From: Elusimicrobium sp. An273
Lineage (GTDB): Bacteria > Elusimicrobiota > Elusimicrobia > Elusimicrobiales > Elusimicrobiaceae
DNA: 64,000 nt
NCBI RefSeq assembly: GCF_002159705.1
Contig: NZ_NFJD01000002.1
Span: 248,001 to 312,000 of the forward strand
Direction of reading: 5' to 3'
The notes under the pieces were generated by a model, which worked only from the letters and a program-made list of their open reading frames with translations, did not search any database and was not told where the DNA came from. A program made the position numbers and the translations under genes. This document shows positions 17,318-24,502 of this stretch, in pieces. Each line of letters opens with the position of its first letter. Position 1 is the first letter of the stretch.

Positions 17318-17821
17318 ATGAATAAAGGTTTTACGTTAATTGAATTGTTGGTGGTGGTGCTGATTATCGGCATTTTGTCCGCTGTGGCCCTGCCCCAATA
17401 CACCACCGCGGTAGAAAAAGCCCGCGCCACCGAAGCACTGACGTTGATGAGCGCCATTCGCCAATCGGCCGAAAGATACCAGCTGCAAAAAGACGTCTGG
17501 CCCACCAGCAACAATTTTTCGGTGTTGGATATTGAAGTACCCAAAGTGCCCGGAAGCACCACTCAATATGGCGGCAAAAACTTCACCATCACCATGGCCC
17601 CTACGGGCGGAAATAAGTATTTCGTCATCAACGCCCTTCGCAACATTACCAAAGGCAAATATGCCCTTAAAACGGTCTTAACCGTAGAAACCGACGGCAC
17701 CATTTCCGCCAAACGTTTTTGCGGAACCAATACCGGATTAGGAATCGGATATTCCGCCCCGACGGGCGATGCCGAAAAATTCTGCAGTGCCATTACCAGC
17801 GGCCATAACGACAATTTTTAA
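17318..17821 (+). CDS. Type IV pilin-like protein
   Basis: 167 residues beginning MNKG-FTLIELLVVVLIIG, a minimal four-residue leader with Gly-1, F+1 and E+5, then the membrane helix and VALPQYTTAVEKARATEAL. The head has a central beta region and a C-terminal pair of Cys (KRFCGTNTG...EKFCSAITS) for the D-region disulfide. The longer upstream frame is not used: GGGAG sits 7 nt before this ATG and the leader must be short for prepilin peptidase. It is the last host gene before the phage cassette. Confidence 0.92.
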   Translation: MNKGFTLIELLVVVLIIGILSAVALPQYTTAVEKARATEALTLMSAIRQSAERYQLQKDVWPTSNNFSVLDIEVPKVPGSTTQYGGKNFTITMAPTGGNKYFVINALRNITKGKYALKTVLTVETDGTISAKRFCGTNTGLGIGYSAPTGDAEKFCSAITSGHNDNF

Positions 17822-17833
17822 CTCTTTGGCCCT

Positions 17834-17867
17834 AAAAAACCCGGAGCACACCGCTCCGGGTTTTTTT
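17834..17867. terminator. Bidirectional terminator at the host/phage junction
   Basis: AAAAAACCCGGAGC / GCTCCGGGTTTTTT stem with loop ACACC. It ends both the pilin transcript and the minus-strand phage late transcript, whose last stop codon (17866) touches it. Confidence 0.9.
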
Positions 17868-18081
17868 ATGGTTTGACGGCAAGCCGCCCGCAGGCCGTTT
17901 CCAAAACAAGTACCGCGCGTTGATTCTCCGCGCGCAGCGCCTGCAGGGCGGGGTCTGCCAAGTCAAACCGAATGCGGCAAAAAACCGCCTTATTTTTTAT
18001 CTGCCTCGGCGCGCAGGAACTTAGGCAAATCAGCATCATTAATCCGGCCCACGCGCCGCATAATTTCATCCATTTGTTCAT
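17866..18081 (-). CDS. Outer-membrane spanin lipoprotein (Rz1-like)
   Basis: 71 residues. A lipoprotein signal (GLMMLICLSSC, lipobox LSSC) is followed by a short mature part. The reading frame overlaps the Rz-like gene out of frame over 92 nt, the nested arrangement of Rz/Rz1 pairs. Together they would span the periplasm and fuse the two membranes in the last step of lysis. It implies a diderm host. The start at 18081 has GGAG about 10 nt upstream. Confidence 0.7.
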   Translation of the reverse strand: MNKWMKLCGAWAGLMMLICLSSCAPRQIKNKAVFCRIRFDLADPALQALRAENQRAVLVLETACGRLAVKP

Positions 18082-18208
18082 CTTCTTTGCGCTCCTGCTG
18101 CACGTGGCGCAAGCGCTCCTGCTGGCGGGCCAGGGCGCCCGATAACCGGCACAAACCATACACGGCGCCCACCCCGGCCAGACAGAGCATCAAGGCCGTC
18201 CACATCAT
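17990..18208 (-). CDS. Inner-membrane spanin (Rz-like)
   Basis: 72 residues: one N-terminal membrane helix (WTALMLCLAGVGAVYGL) and a charged coiled-coil region (ARQQERLRHVQQERKEDEQM). The size, topology and overlap with a lipoprotein gene in another frame fit the Rz partner of a two-component spanin. Its ATG overlaps the stop of the holin-like gene (AAATGATG), so translation is probably coupled. An extra ATG directly upstream (18205) is the next codon. Confidence 0.65.
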   Translation of the reverse strand: MMWTALMLCLAGVGAVYGLCRLSGALARQQERLRHVQQERKEDEQMDEIMRRVGRINDADLPKFLRAEADKK

Positions 18209-18393
18209 TTGGCCTTGCCGATTAAAGAGCCGTCCGGGTTGCACAGCGAAAGCGCCGAAAGAACCTTTAGCACTTGCGCCCAAACGGTATCGTCTTTATC
18301 GGTGGCGGTTAACTTGACGACGACGGTTACAATCAAAATCACCGCGCCTACCAGGCTCAGCACATCATTCCAGTTGTTTTGTATCCATTCCAT
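18205..18393 (-). CDS. Small phage membrane protein, holin candidate
   Basis: 62 residues with one clear membrane helix (VLSLVGAVILIVTVVVKL) after a short amphipathic N-terminus, and a polar C-terminus. Its place between endolysin and spanins suggests a holin, but no family signature is visible. It overlaps the Rz-like start by 4 nt. Confidence 0.55.
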   Translation of the reverse strand: MEWIQNNWNDVLSLVGAVILIVTVVVKLTATDKDDTVWAQVLKVLSALSLCNPDGSLIGKAK

Positions 18394-18394
18394 T

Positions 18395-18784
18395 TTATTT
18401 CTCCTTTATTTCAATGTGCGGAAAGTCTTTTAAGGTATCCCACTCTCCGCCCCATTCAAATTCACTCGTTATTTCTTCGCGCCCGCGCATCAGTTGGGCA
18501 AGCGCGTCAAAACGGTGCCACATTTCGCGAAAGCGCGCCAGGTTATTCCAGTCTATCGGGTACGGGGCCAAATCCACCGCGTGGCTGGGTGTTTTATTAT
18601 GGGAGCTTTGCGGGTATTGTAAACGGCTGGCACCGCACGAAAACGCTTTATTTTGCTCCTCGCGGGTGCGGTGGCCGCACAAAACGGAAAAATCATATTG
18701 CTTGATGAGTTCCCGGCAGACGGCCACAATATCCGGATGGCAAGTGGCAAGACGCGTTTGACTGACGGAGGAAAGCACCGGCAT
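18395..18784 (-). CDS. Phage endolysin, M15-type L-Ala-D-Glu / D,D-peptidase
   Basis: 129 residues of the phage M15 peptidase type, which cuts peptidoglycan stem peptides and uses zinc. GHRTREEQNKAF (37-48) is the family's first block; the metal residues are H62 in SSHNK, D71 in SHAVDLAPYP and H123 in DFPHIEI. No signal peptide is present, so export needs a holin. It shares one base with the upstream small membrane-protein gene. Confidence 0.88.
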   Translation of the reverse strand: MPVLSSVSQTRLATCHPDIVAVCRELIKQYDFSVLCGHRTREEQNKAFSCGASRLQYPQSSHNKTPSHAVDLAPYPIDWNNLARFREMWHRFDALAQLMRGREEITSEFEWGGEWDTLKDFPHIEIKEK

Positions 18785-19014
18785 TAATTAGTCCTCCCGT
18801 GAAAATTTAAAATATGCGTTTTAATGGTTTTCACGTCGTCTAAAATAATGTCTATTTTGACCGTGCTTTCCGCGAGTTTGCGGTCGTGCTCGCGCACGCG
18901 CTCCTCCAGCTTATCCACCCGCGGCGGAAGCCCGTACATCGTAAAACACCAAAACAATACGGCACAAGCCACCCCGATCAGATAAATCCAATGATGGATT
19001 TTTTCCGTATTCAT
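18784..19014 (-). CDS. XhlA-like membrane-anchored coiled-coil protein
   Basis: 76 residues: an N-terminal membrane helix (IYLIGVACAVLFWCFTMYG) and then a charged coiled coil (VDKLEERVREHDRKLAEST) resembling the XhlA/hemolysin-type phage lysis accessory proteins, although the order of helix and coil is reversed relative to XhlA. It directly precedes the endolysin, so a lysis role is likely. Confidence 0.5.
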   Translation of the reverse strand: MNTEKIHHWIYLIGVACAVLFWCFTMYGLPPRVDKLEERVREHDRKLAESTVKIDIILDDVKTIKTHILNFHGRTN

Positions 19015-19021
19015 AACAGGT

Positions 19022-19318
19022 TCACTCCCGCAGGGGCGCGGCCATCGCTTCTATTTCCTGCGCCTGCTTGCGGACGTATTCGCTCGCACCCGAGTTCTCC
19101 GCCAGCACCAGTTCCCGCACCGCCCGCGTAAGGCCCATTTGCGCTTCCTTGGCTTGCACCAGTTCTTCGGCCGTAGGCGCGGCGGGGGCGGGCGTTTTGA
19201 CTACTACAAAATAATCCCCCTCCAACTTCATTTCCGCCTGATGCTCATTGCACCATTTCGCCGCCTGTTGGTATGCTTCCGACAACATTTCTTCTTTTTT
19301 GATTTTTGTTCCTAACAT
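19022..19318 (-). CDS. Small phage protein of unknown function after the tail fibre
   Basis: 98 residues, no membrane segment. An N-terminal mixed region (CNEHQAEMKLEGDYFVVV) is followed by a Pro/Ala linker and a helical C-terminus (ELVQAKEAQMGLTRAVREL). Its place immediately downstream of the tail fibre is typical of fibre-assembly chaperones, but I see no family signature. AAGGAG 8 nt upstream supports the start. Confidence 0.55.
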   Translation of the reverse strand: MLGTKIKKEEMLSEAYQQAAKWCNEHQAEMKLEGDYFVVVKTPAPAAPTAEELVQAKEAQMGLTRAVRELVLAENSGASEYVRKQAQEIEAMAAPLRE

Positions 19319-19322
19319 ATCC

Positions 19323-21152
19323 TTAACTCCTTGCCAAATAATCTACCACGTCCACCCGCTTGATATAGATATCTCTCCCAAGCGATGTGAATGCCGTAAT
19401 ATAGCCGCCTGCACAGGTTACGTTCATCACGCAGTCGTAATCACGGTCGGTCTGGTCGCCGCCCCAGTTCAGGCTACCCACCACAATCCCAAGCGGTGCA
19501 AATACGCTTGGAATTACAGAGGTATAACTCTTTCCTTTTGCAGTATAAACCACTTCCAAATATCGCGCGTCTTTCGCTTTTATAGGGGTTGGAAACGTAA
19601 TCGTTGCGTTGGAGCCGTCCGAAGAATAAACAGTAGTTCGTTTATACACGTCGCCATAATCCACGGCCCGAAAAACGTTTTGCGGCATTAACGATACGAT
19701 GTTCCCCCCTTCTGTGCGGATGGCCCGTCCTACCAGCGCATAAGAGGCGGTCGTTCCGTTAGAGGTGTATATGTTTTTGTTTTGGGTTTCGTCGTAATCA
19801 ATAGCCGCTTCCCCCACGTCCGAAAAGTCGTTGCTTTTTAAATACACTTCTTTCTGCCCGGCAGAAGAAGAAGTATATGTCATCACGGCATTTACGATAA
19901 CAGAAACATTATTTAAAGAGCCATCCGCATTTCTTCCGTTCGGATATAACCCTTCCACTCCGGGCAAAACAAAAATCGTTTTTCCAATAAACCCAAACCC
20001 GTTAAACACTTGGTCTACAGAAGTAATCTGCCCGGAAGCAGTACATACCCCCAGCGGCAAAGATACTTCCGTAGGCGTATTGGCGGAAGCATAATACGAA
20101 ACCGTTTTTGTGGAAGTGTTGTAGTAGACGGTGTTTTCCGTTTGCGGGTCGGAAGTGCCGGAAGAACAATTCGCCAAAGGACACAGCACAAGCGCACTGG
20201 CATCCGCCTTTGCAAACACTAAAAAAGAGCCTGCGCCGGAAGAAGATGCCGTTAAATTTTGCGTGATGTTAATTACGCTGCCACTTCCGCTGTATGCTTT
20301 GGAGCCGGAGCCGAGCGTGAGCGTGCCGGAAGATACAGACAGCTTGATATCCTGCGGAATTTTGGTCAGGCAGTTGGATATTTTATTAATCATCGCCGCC
20401 GTAGAAGCCGCCTGCGCCGCCTCTTGGGCGTATTTTTTGGCGGAGAACTCTTCCCCTTCCACCGGCCCGTCGGTCTTCAGCGCCCAGTTTTTAGCCGTTT
20501 GCGCCTGTTGGGCGGCTTGGGCTACATACCCTTCTGCCGCTTGATAAATGGATTGCTCCTTGTTTTGTAAATTTTCGCTGAAAGTTTCTGTTTCCTGCGT
20601 AAAATTTTGCTGGGCCTGCGTAATGGTTTGCTGGGCGTCGGAAGCCGTTTGCTGAGCCGCTTGGGCCGAGTGGGCGGCCTCCTGCGAGGCAAGCACGGCC
20701 GCCTCTTTTGCCGATAAGATATTGGCCAAAAAATTATCCGTTTCCAAATCATTTTCCTGCGAGGAAACCGGATACTTGATGCTGCGGTCTACCTTCTCCT
20801 CCAATTCCTGCACCAGCAGGGTCAATTTATCGTATCCTTCTTCCAGCACTTCTGCGTCCAATTCGCCCTGGCGCAGCAAGTCAATTTCCTGCGTAAGCGG
20901 CGTGGCCCGCACGGCGGTCAGTTTCCAGCCGTCCGCCAGCGCGGCTTTGCCGCTTTCGTCGGTGGGATACGTCAAGGTATGGGTTAACAAATCCACGCTG
21001 AAATCGGACGAAATTTCTTCCTCCGCCCCTTGCGGGGAAGTAACGTAAATCCGCAAATCGGCCGCCGATAAGAGCGGAAAATCCACATCCCACTTGCGCG
21101 TGATTCCGTTGCCTTGATAAATACGTTTGGTAATTTGCATTGAAACAGTCAT
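19323..21152 (-). CDS. Podoviral tail fibre
   Basis: 609 residues. The N-terminal 130 (QITKRIYQGNGITRKWDVDF, LRIYVTSPQG, LTHTLTYPT) resemble the tail-attachment domain of T7-type fibres. A long Ala/Gln-rich coiled coil follows (near 160-260; AQQTASDAQQTITQAQQNF), then a Ser/Thr/Gly-rich beta part ending in a head with no recognised receptor domain. Trimeric fibres of this kind choose the host cell. I moved the start to 21152, where AGGAG precedes the ATG; the longer frame adds 14 residues without a ribosome site. Confidence 0.82.
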   Translation of the reverse strand: MTVSMQITKRIYQGNGITRKWDVDFPLLSAADLRIYVTSPQGAEEEISSDFSVDLLTHTLTYPTDESGKAALADGWKLTAVRATPLTQEIDLLRQGELDAEVLEEGYDKLTLLVQELEEKVDRSIKYPVSSQENDLETDNFLANILSAKEAAVLASQEAAHSAQAAQQTASDAQQTITQAQQNFTQETETFSENLQNKEQSIYQAAEGYVAQAAQQAQTAKNWALKTDGPVEGEEFSAKKYAQEAAQAASTAAMINKISNCLTKIPQDIKLSVSSGTLTLGSGSKAYSGSGSVINITQNLTASSSGAGSFLVFAKADASALVLCPLANCSSGTSDPQTENTVYYNTSTKTVSYYASANTPTEVSLPLGVCTASGQITSVDQVFNGFGFIGKTIFVLPGVEGLYPNGRNADGSLNNVSVIVNAVMTYTSSSAGQKEVYLKSNDFSDVGEAAIDYDETQNKNIYTSNGTTASYALVGRAIRTEGGNIVSLMPQNVFRAVDYGDVYKRTTVYSSDGSNATITFPTPIKAKDARYLEVVYTAKGKSYTSVIPSVFAPLGIVVGSLNWGGDQTDRDYDCVMNVTCAGGYITAFTSLGRDIYIKRVDVVDYLARS

Positions 21153-21160
21153 ATACTCTC

Positions 21161-22609
21161 CTAATTCTCCAACAGCGCTTTCATGCGCTGCCAAGCGGCC
21201 CGTTGGTTTTCTATTCCCCCATCCGCCGACAAGACCTTGTACTTTATTTCCGCCGTTTCCTGCACAGACAGCTCGTTTTTCTTCCCCCAGTTTTCAATGC
21301 CGCGCGCTAAAAAACGGCTTTCCGAGGATTCCGCTCCGGCGGCGCGCTCGTGCAAAACCGCTTGCAGCAAGCAATAATCGCGCGCCGAGAGCTGGTTTTT
21401 TTCAAAGGCGCGGTCAATTTCTTTTTCCGTACCGGAAAAATACAAGGTGTTGAATGTGTCCGCTCGGGTGGGAACCGACACGCCGCCGTCTGCTTGTTGG
21501 GCGGCGCGGTACGCCAAAGAAAGCCGGGCGGAAGCCAGCCCTTCCCGAGTGTTCAACACGGCCCGTGCCGAACCGGCCTGCGCCGAAGCGACCGCGCGGT
21601 ACACCTGCGCCAGCGCCTGGTGTTGGCGCTGTTGGGCCGACGCCGCAAGCAGATCTAAACTTTTTTGCACGTCCGTTTTTAAGTCCGCCTGCTTTTCTTC
21701 CGTCAGTTGCTGCCGGGCCCATGCGTTGCATTGCTCGGGCGTTCCGTCCGTTTCCGCTTGCGCCCGATTCCACAGCCGGTTGGCATATCCTTCCGCCGCC
21801 GACAGACGGATTTTTTCGCGGCATTCTTCCCGCTGGCGCGGCGGCATCTCTTTTTCATACCGGGAAAACACTTCCTGCGCCGCGCTGTAATTTCCCGCCG
21901 CCACGGAACGGCGCACATTTTCCAAAGCGGTCTGCGCGCGCACGCCAGCCAATTGCCGCGCCAAGTTTTTTGGGTCGCTTCCGTTTTCCTGCAGGCGTTT
22001 TTCCAAAGCCGGCAGCTGGGCCTCCAAATAGGCGTCCAGCGCCGCGGCGGAGGAAGCCGTCGCGCCTACCGTTCTTACCAAATTTTCTTCCTGCCGGGCC
22101 GCGCGGATATTTTGCCCGCGGGTCTGCAAGGCTTGCTCCTCTTGGGCGGCGCGGCGCAGCATCAGGTAATCCCGCGCGGCAGGGGTATCGGCCTGTTGGG
22201 GCGTTAGGCGTTGGGCGGCAAATTCGTCCAAATCCGAAGGATCTACGGCGCGCCCCTCGGAAACGCGCTCTCGCACGGAGCTCGCCAAATCCAAGCGCAA
22301 CTGCAAGTCTTCATCGGCCTGAACAGAAGATTTTTCCGCTTGGCCGCCGGTATTTTCTGCCTTTTCAAACGACAGGGAAGATAACCTGTTTTCCACCCCT
22401 GAAGCAGCAGCGGAAGAGCGCCCCTTTTTTTCTTCTTTTTCCGGTTGTCGCTGCAGGTATGCCAACGCCTGGCTGGAAAAAGAGCCGAATTCCTGCAGGG
22501 TATTTTCGTAGGCTCTTCCCAAGCGTTGGGGTGCCGGGGCACCGGTTTGCACGCCGGGCGCTTGGTAACGCTCCTGGCGGCGGTACGTAGGAATAATGGG
22601 CATAGGCAC
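21161..22609 (-). CDS. Large internal virion protein (gp15/gp16 position)
   Basis: 482 residues, highly helical, rich in Ala, Glu and Gln, without membrane segments. It sits between the gp14-like gene and the tail fibre, where T7 carries its core proteins gp15 and gp16, but it is much shorter than their sum and no lytic transglycosylase motif is visible. I infer an ejection-tunnel or core protein. The assignment rests on position and composition. Confidence 0.55.
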   Translation of the reverse strand: MPMPIIPTYRRQERYQAPGVQTGAPAPQRLGRAYENTLQEFGSFSSQALAYLQRQPEKEEKKGRSSAAASGVENRLSSLSFEKAENTGGQAEKSSVQADEDLQLRLDLASSVRERVSEGRAVDPSDLDEFAAQRLTPQQADTPAARDYLMLRRAAQEEQALQTRGQNIRAARQEENLVRTVGATASSAAALDAYLEAQLPALEKRLQENGSDPKNLARQLAGVRAQTALENVRRSVAAGNYSAAQEVFSRYEKEMPPRQREECREKIRLSAAEGYANRLWNRAQAETDGTPEQCNAWARQQLTEEKQADLKTDVQKSLDLLAASAQQRQHQALAQVYRAVASAQAGSARAVLNTREGLASARLSLAYRAAQQADGGVSVPTRADTFNTLYFSGTEKEIDRAFEKNQLSARDYCLLQAVLHERAAGAESSESRFLARGIENWGKKNELSVQETAEIKYKVLSADGGIENQRAAWQRMKALLEN

Positions 22610-22611
22610 TC

Positions 22612-23097
22612 CTAACTAAATAAACTTAAAATGTTGCTTCCGAGTTTCCACCAGGATCCCCGGTTTTGCGCCGCACGGCGGTATTGGGCAGCCGTTTCGT
22701 TTAAGCTGTAAATATGTTCCGCGGCGGAGACATTATTTTCGTACAAGGCGTCCTGCAGCGATTCCTGTAAAGCCTGCTGATCCAAAAGGGCATTAAAGCG
22801 GCTGTTTTTAAGAATCGTTTGCACCGTGGCCGAGCTGGACGTCAGCCCCGAAGCGGCCAGCGCCGTTTTTTGCGAGCCGGCCGTCTGCCGGTAGTTTTCA
22901 TATAGCTCCCGCCCTTTCTCGGCGGCGGACTTGAACAAATACGTTGCCTGCCGCTCGGACGCGGCGGCCGTATAGCGGGCCTGCCGGTCTGCATCGCGGG
23001 CCAAGGCATCGTAATAATCTATTTCGGATTTGCGGTCTCCCAGCAACGAAGCGGCACTGGAAATGACTTGCCCGCCCGCTTTCCAAATTCCTCCCAT
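22612..23097 (-). CDS. Internal virion protein, gp14-like
   Basis: 161 residues starting MGGIWKAGGQVISSAASLLG; Ala/Gln-rich with KTALAASGLTSSSATVQTIL near residue 75 and many Tyr and Asn later. The small membrane-active gp14 of T7-type phages has the same look (SAsGvd/ASGLtsSS block) and the same map position. A strong TCAGGAGG site 7 nt before 23097 fixes the start; the longer frame is the antisense tail of the neighbour. Confidence 0.7.
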   Translation of the reverse strand: MGGIWKAGGQVISSAASLLGDRKSEIDYYDALARDADRQARYTAAASERQATYLFKSAAEKGRELYENYRQTAGSQKTALAASGLTSSSATVQTILKNSRFNALLDQQALQESLQDALYENNVSAAEHIYSLNETAAQYRRAAQNRGSWWKLGSNILSLFS

Positions 23098-23098
23098 A

Positions 23099-23581
23099 TT
23101 ATTTCCTCCTGAAAGTGAATCGTAAAAATGGGGCGCAACCGGTTTGACAAACCGTCCCGTCAAACGTTCCGCCCAGCCGCCGGATAAAACGCAGCGCCGC
23201 TGCATATCGTCCGTCGGCAAAATTGTACAGTTCTTCATACCGCCGCAAGGCGCCCGCCAGCAGGGCCCGCGCCACCCGCACAAAAGTTTTGGCAATCCGG
23301 CGCACGCGGCGGCCCGTCAGCAGCCACACGCAGGCCCGCCGCCCCATCCACACGTCCGGCGCCACGCCAAACAACGCGGCCGGTTCACCTTCGTATTCCA
23401 GCACAAAGCACGCACTGGAGCGTTTAAAAAAATGGACGAGCAACTCCTGCGGCTCTTGTGCAGGATGAGAGGCCGCCAGCTCGGCGCGGTCTTCTGGGCG
23501 CAAAACGGCCGCCAAACGCAGGCAGTCCTCCCGTCGGGCGCGGCGCAGCAGTATCTGATTTTTCTGGTATAAGAAGTCCAT
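23099..23581 (-). CDS. gp13-like GNAT-fold virion protein (DUF2833)
   Basis: 160 residues with the GNAT-like layout of T7 gp13/DUF2833: RRARREDCLRLAAVLRPEDR at the start, CFVLEYEGEPAALFGVAPD in the middle, then LYNFADGRYAAALRFIRRL. In T7 this is an internal virion protein needed for particle assembly or ejection. The acetyltransferase P-loop is not clear, so enzymatic activity is doubtful. The ATG at 23581 has no ribosome site; TATTAT ends 7 nt upstream, so initiation may be leaderless. Confidence 0.72.
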   Translation of the reverse strand: MDFLYQKNQILLRRARREDCLRLAAVLRPEDRAELAASHPAQEPQELLVHFFKRSSACFVLEYEGEPAALFGVAPDVWMGRRACVWLLTGRRVRRIAKTFVRVARALLAGALRRYEELYNFADGRYAAALRFIRRLGGTFDGTVCQTGCAPFLRFTFRRK

Positions 23582-23624
23582 AAAAACTATAATAGAGAGA
23601 ATTATTTTAGAATAAGGAGTGTGT

Positions 23625-24443
23625 ATGACCCTATTGGTTATCTTGGCATTGCTTGCCGTTGTTGCCGTGTATGCGGTGTTTTTCCTGGTGTTTAAACTGA
23701 TTTGGATTCTGCTTAAAAAGAACTCCAACAAATGGCCTTTGATTTGGGCCGGCGTTTGCACCGTGGTGTTTGGGGTGTTGTTTGTCGGGTTTACGGCGTG
23801 GGGCGTGTATAAGGTGGTTTCTCCCTTTAAAGGAATGATTACCCGCCTGCAAAACAATCCGCAGCCCGTCTACGGGGAACGCGTCTATACCGACCCGGTA
23901 TACCGCTTTGATTTGGATGTATTTAACGGAATGGATTTTTCCAACTGGATGGAGTTTGACGACCTTGACGCCAAAGTGGGCGTGGATATGAACGCCTTCC
24001 GCAACTATCCGTCCGACGAAGAGGAAGACGCCAACGAGCGTCAGTTTATGGCAGTACTGCTGCTTCGGCAGGATGATGTGGATGAAGGGCATCCTTTGCA
24101 GGCGCTTCGCGAAGCGTTGGCCTCCACCGACCACCGGCAAGATCTTGAAATCCTGTCGCAAGAAGATTTCACGCTGGACGGTTATCCGGCCATGTTTGCC
24201 ACCGGCCGCGCCTACGCCCGCAACGGCAAACGGATGTTTCTGGCCGTAACGGCCGTGGCGGATGCCTACCGACAGGTTTTCTACGTCATTGCCTTTTCGC
24301 CGGATTATCCCGAAGCGGTAGAAAACGCCACCCAAACGGCCCGGAGCCTGCGTTTGGAAAACGGCTCTTCCCTGCCGGGTGAAACCGCCCCGGCCCTGCC
24401 GCAGGAAGAAGCGGCGGCCCCGGCGGCTGAAACGACCAAATAA
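23625..24443 (+). CDS. Membrane protein inserted against the phage operon (moron-like)
   Basis: 272 residues on the strand opposite to all tail genes. Two N-terminal membrane helices (LLVILALLAVVAVYAVFFLV and WAGVCTVVFGVLFVGFTAWG) precede an extracytoplasmic domain whose core (DFTLDGYPAMFATGRAYAR, FLAVTAVADAYRQVFYVIAF) looks like a DcrB/PsbP-type lipocalin-like fold, ending in a Glu/Ala/Pro tail. AAGGAG precedes the ATG at 23625 and a strong terminator follows, so it is an autonomous unit. This is the layout of a phage moron that changes the lysogen. Its function is unknown. Confidence 0.8.
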   Translation: MTLLVILALLAVVAVYAVFFLVFKLIWILLKKNSNKWPLIWAGVCTVVFGVLFVGFTAWGVYKVVSPFKGMITRLQNNPQPVYGERVYTDPVYRFDLDVFNGMDFSNWMEFDDLDAKVGVDMNAFRNYPSDEEEDANERQFMAVLLLRQDDVDEGHPLQALREALASTDHRQDLEILSQEDFTLDGYPAMFATGRAYARNGKRMFLAVTAVADAYRQVFYVIAFSPDYPEAVENATQTARSLRLENGSSLPGETAPALPQEEAAAPAAETTK

Positions 24444-24463
24444 ACAGGAAAACGGTTTTTACA

Positions 24464-24496
24464 GGGGGCTTCCTTGAAAGGGAAGCCCCCTTTTTT
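24464..24496 (+). terminator. Terminator of the plus-strand membrane-protein gene
   Basis: GGGGGCTTCC / GGAAGCCCCC stem with loop TTGAAAG and six T. Confidence 0.92.
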
Positions 24497-24502
24497 CCGT
24501 TT

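Noticed and set aside
21454-22590. 378-residue plus-strand ORF
   Set aside because: It is antisense to the core virion gene, very rich in Pro, Arg and Ala, and has no ribosome site or family signature; the shadow of a GC-biased gene.
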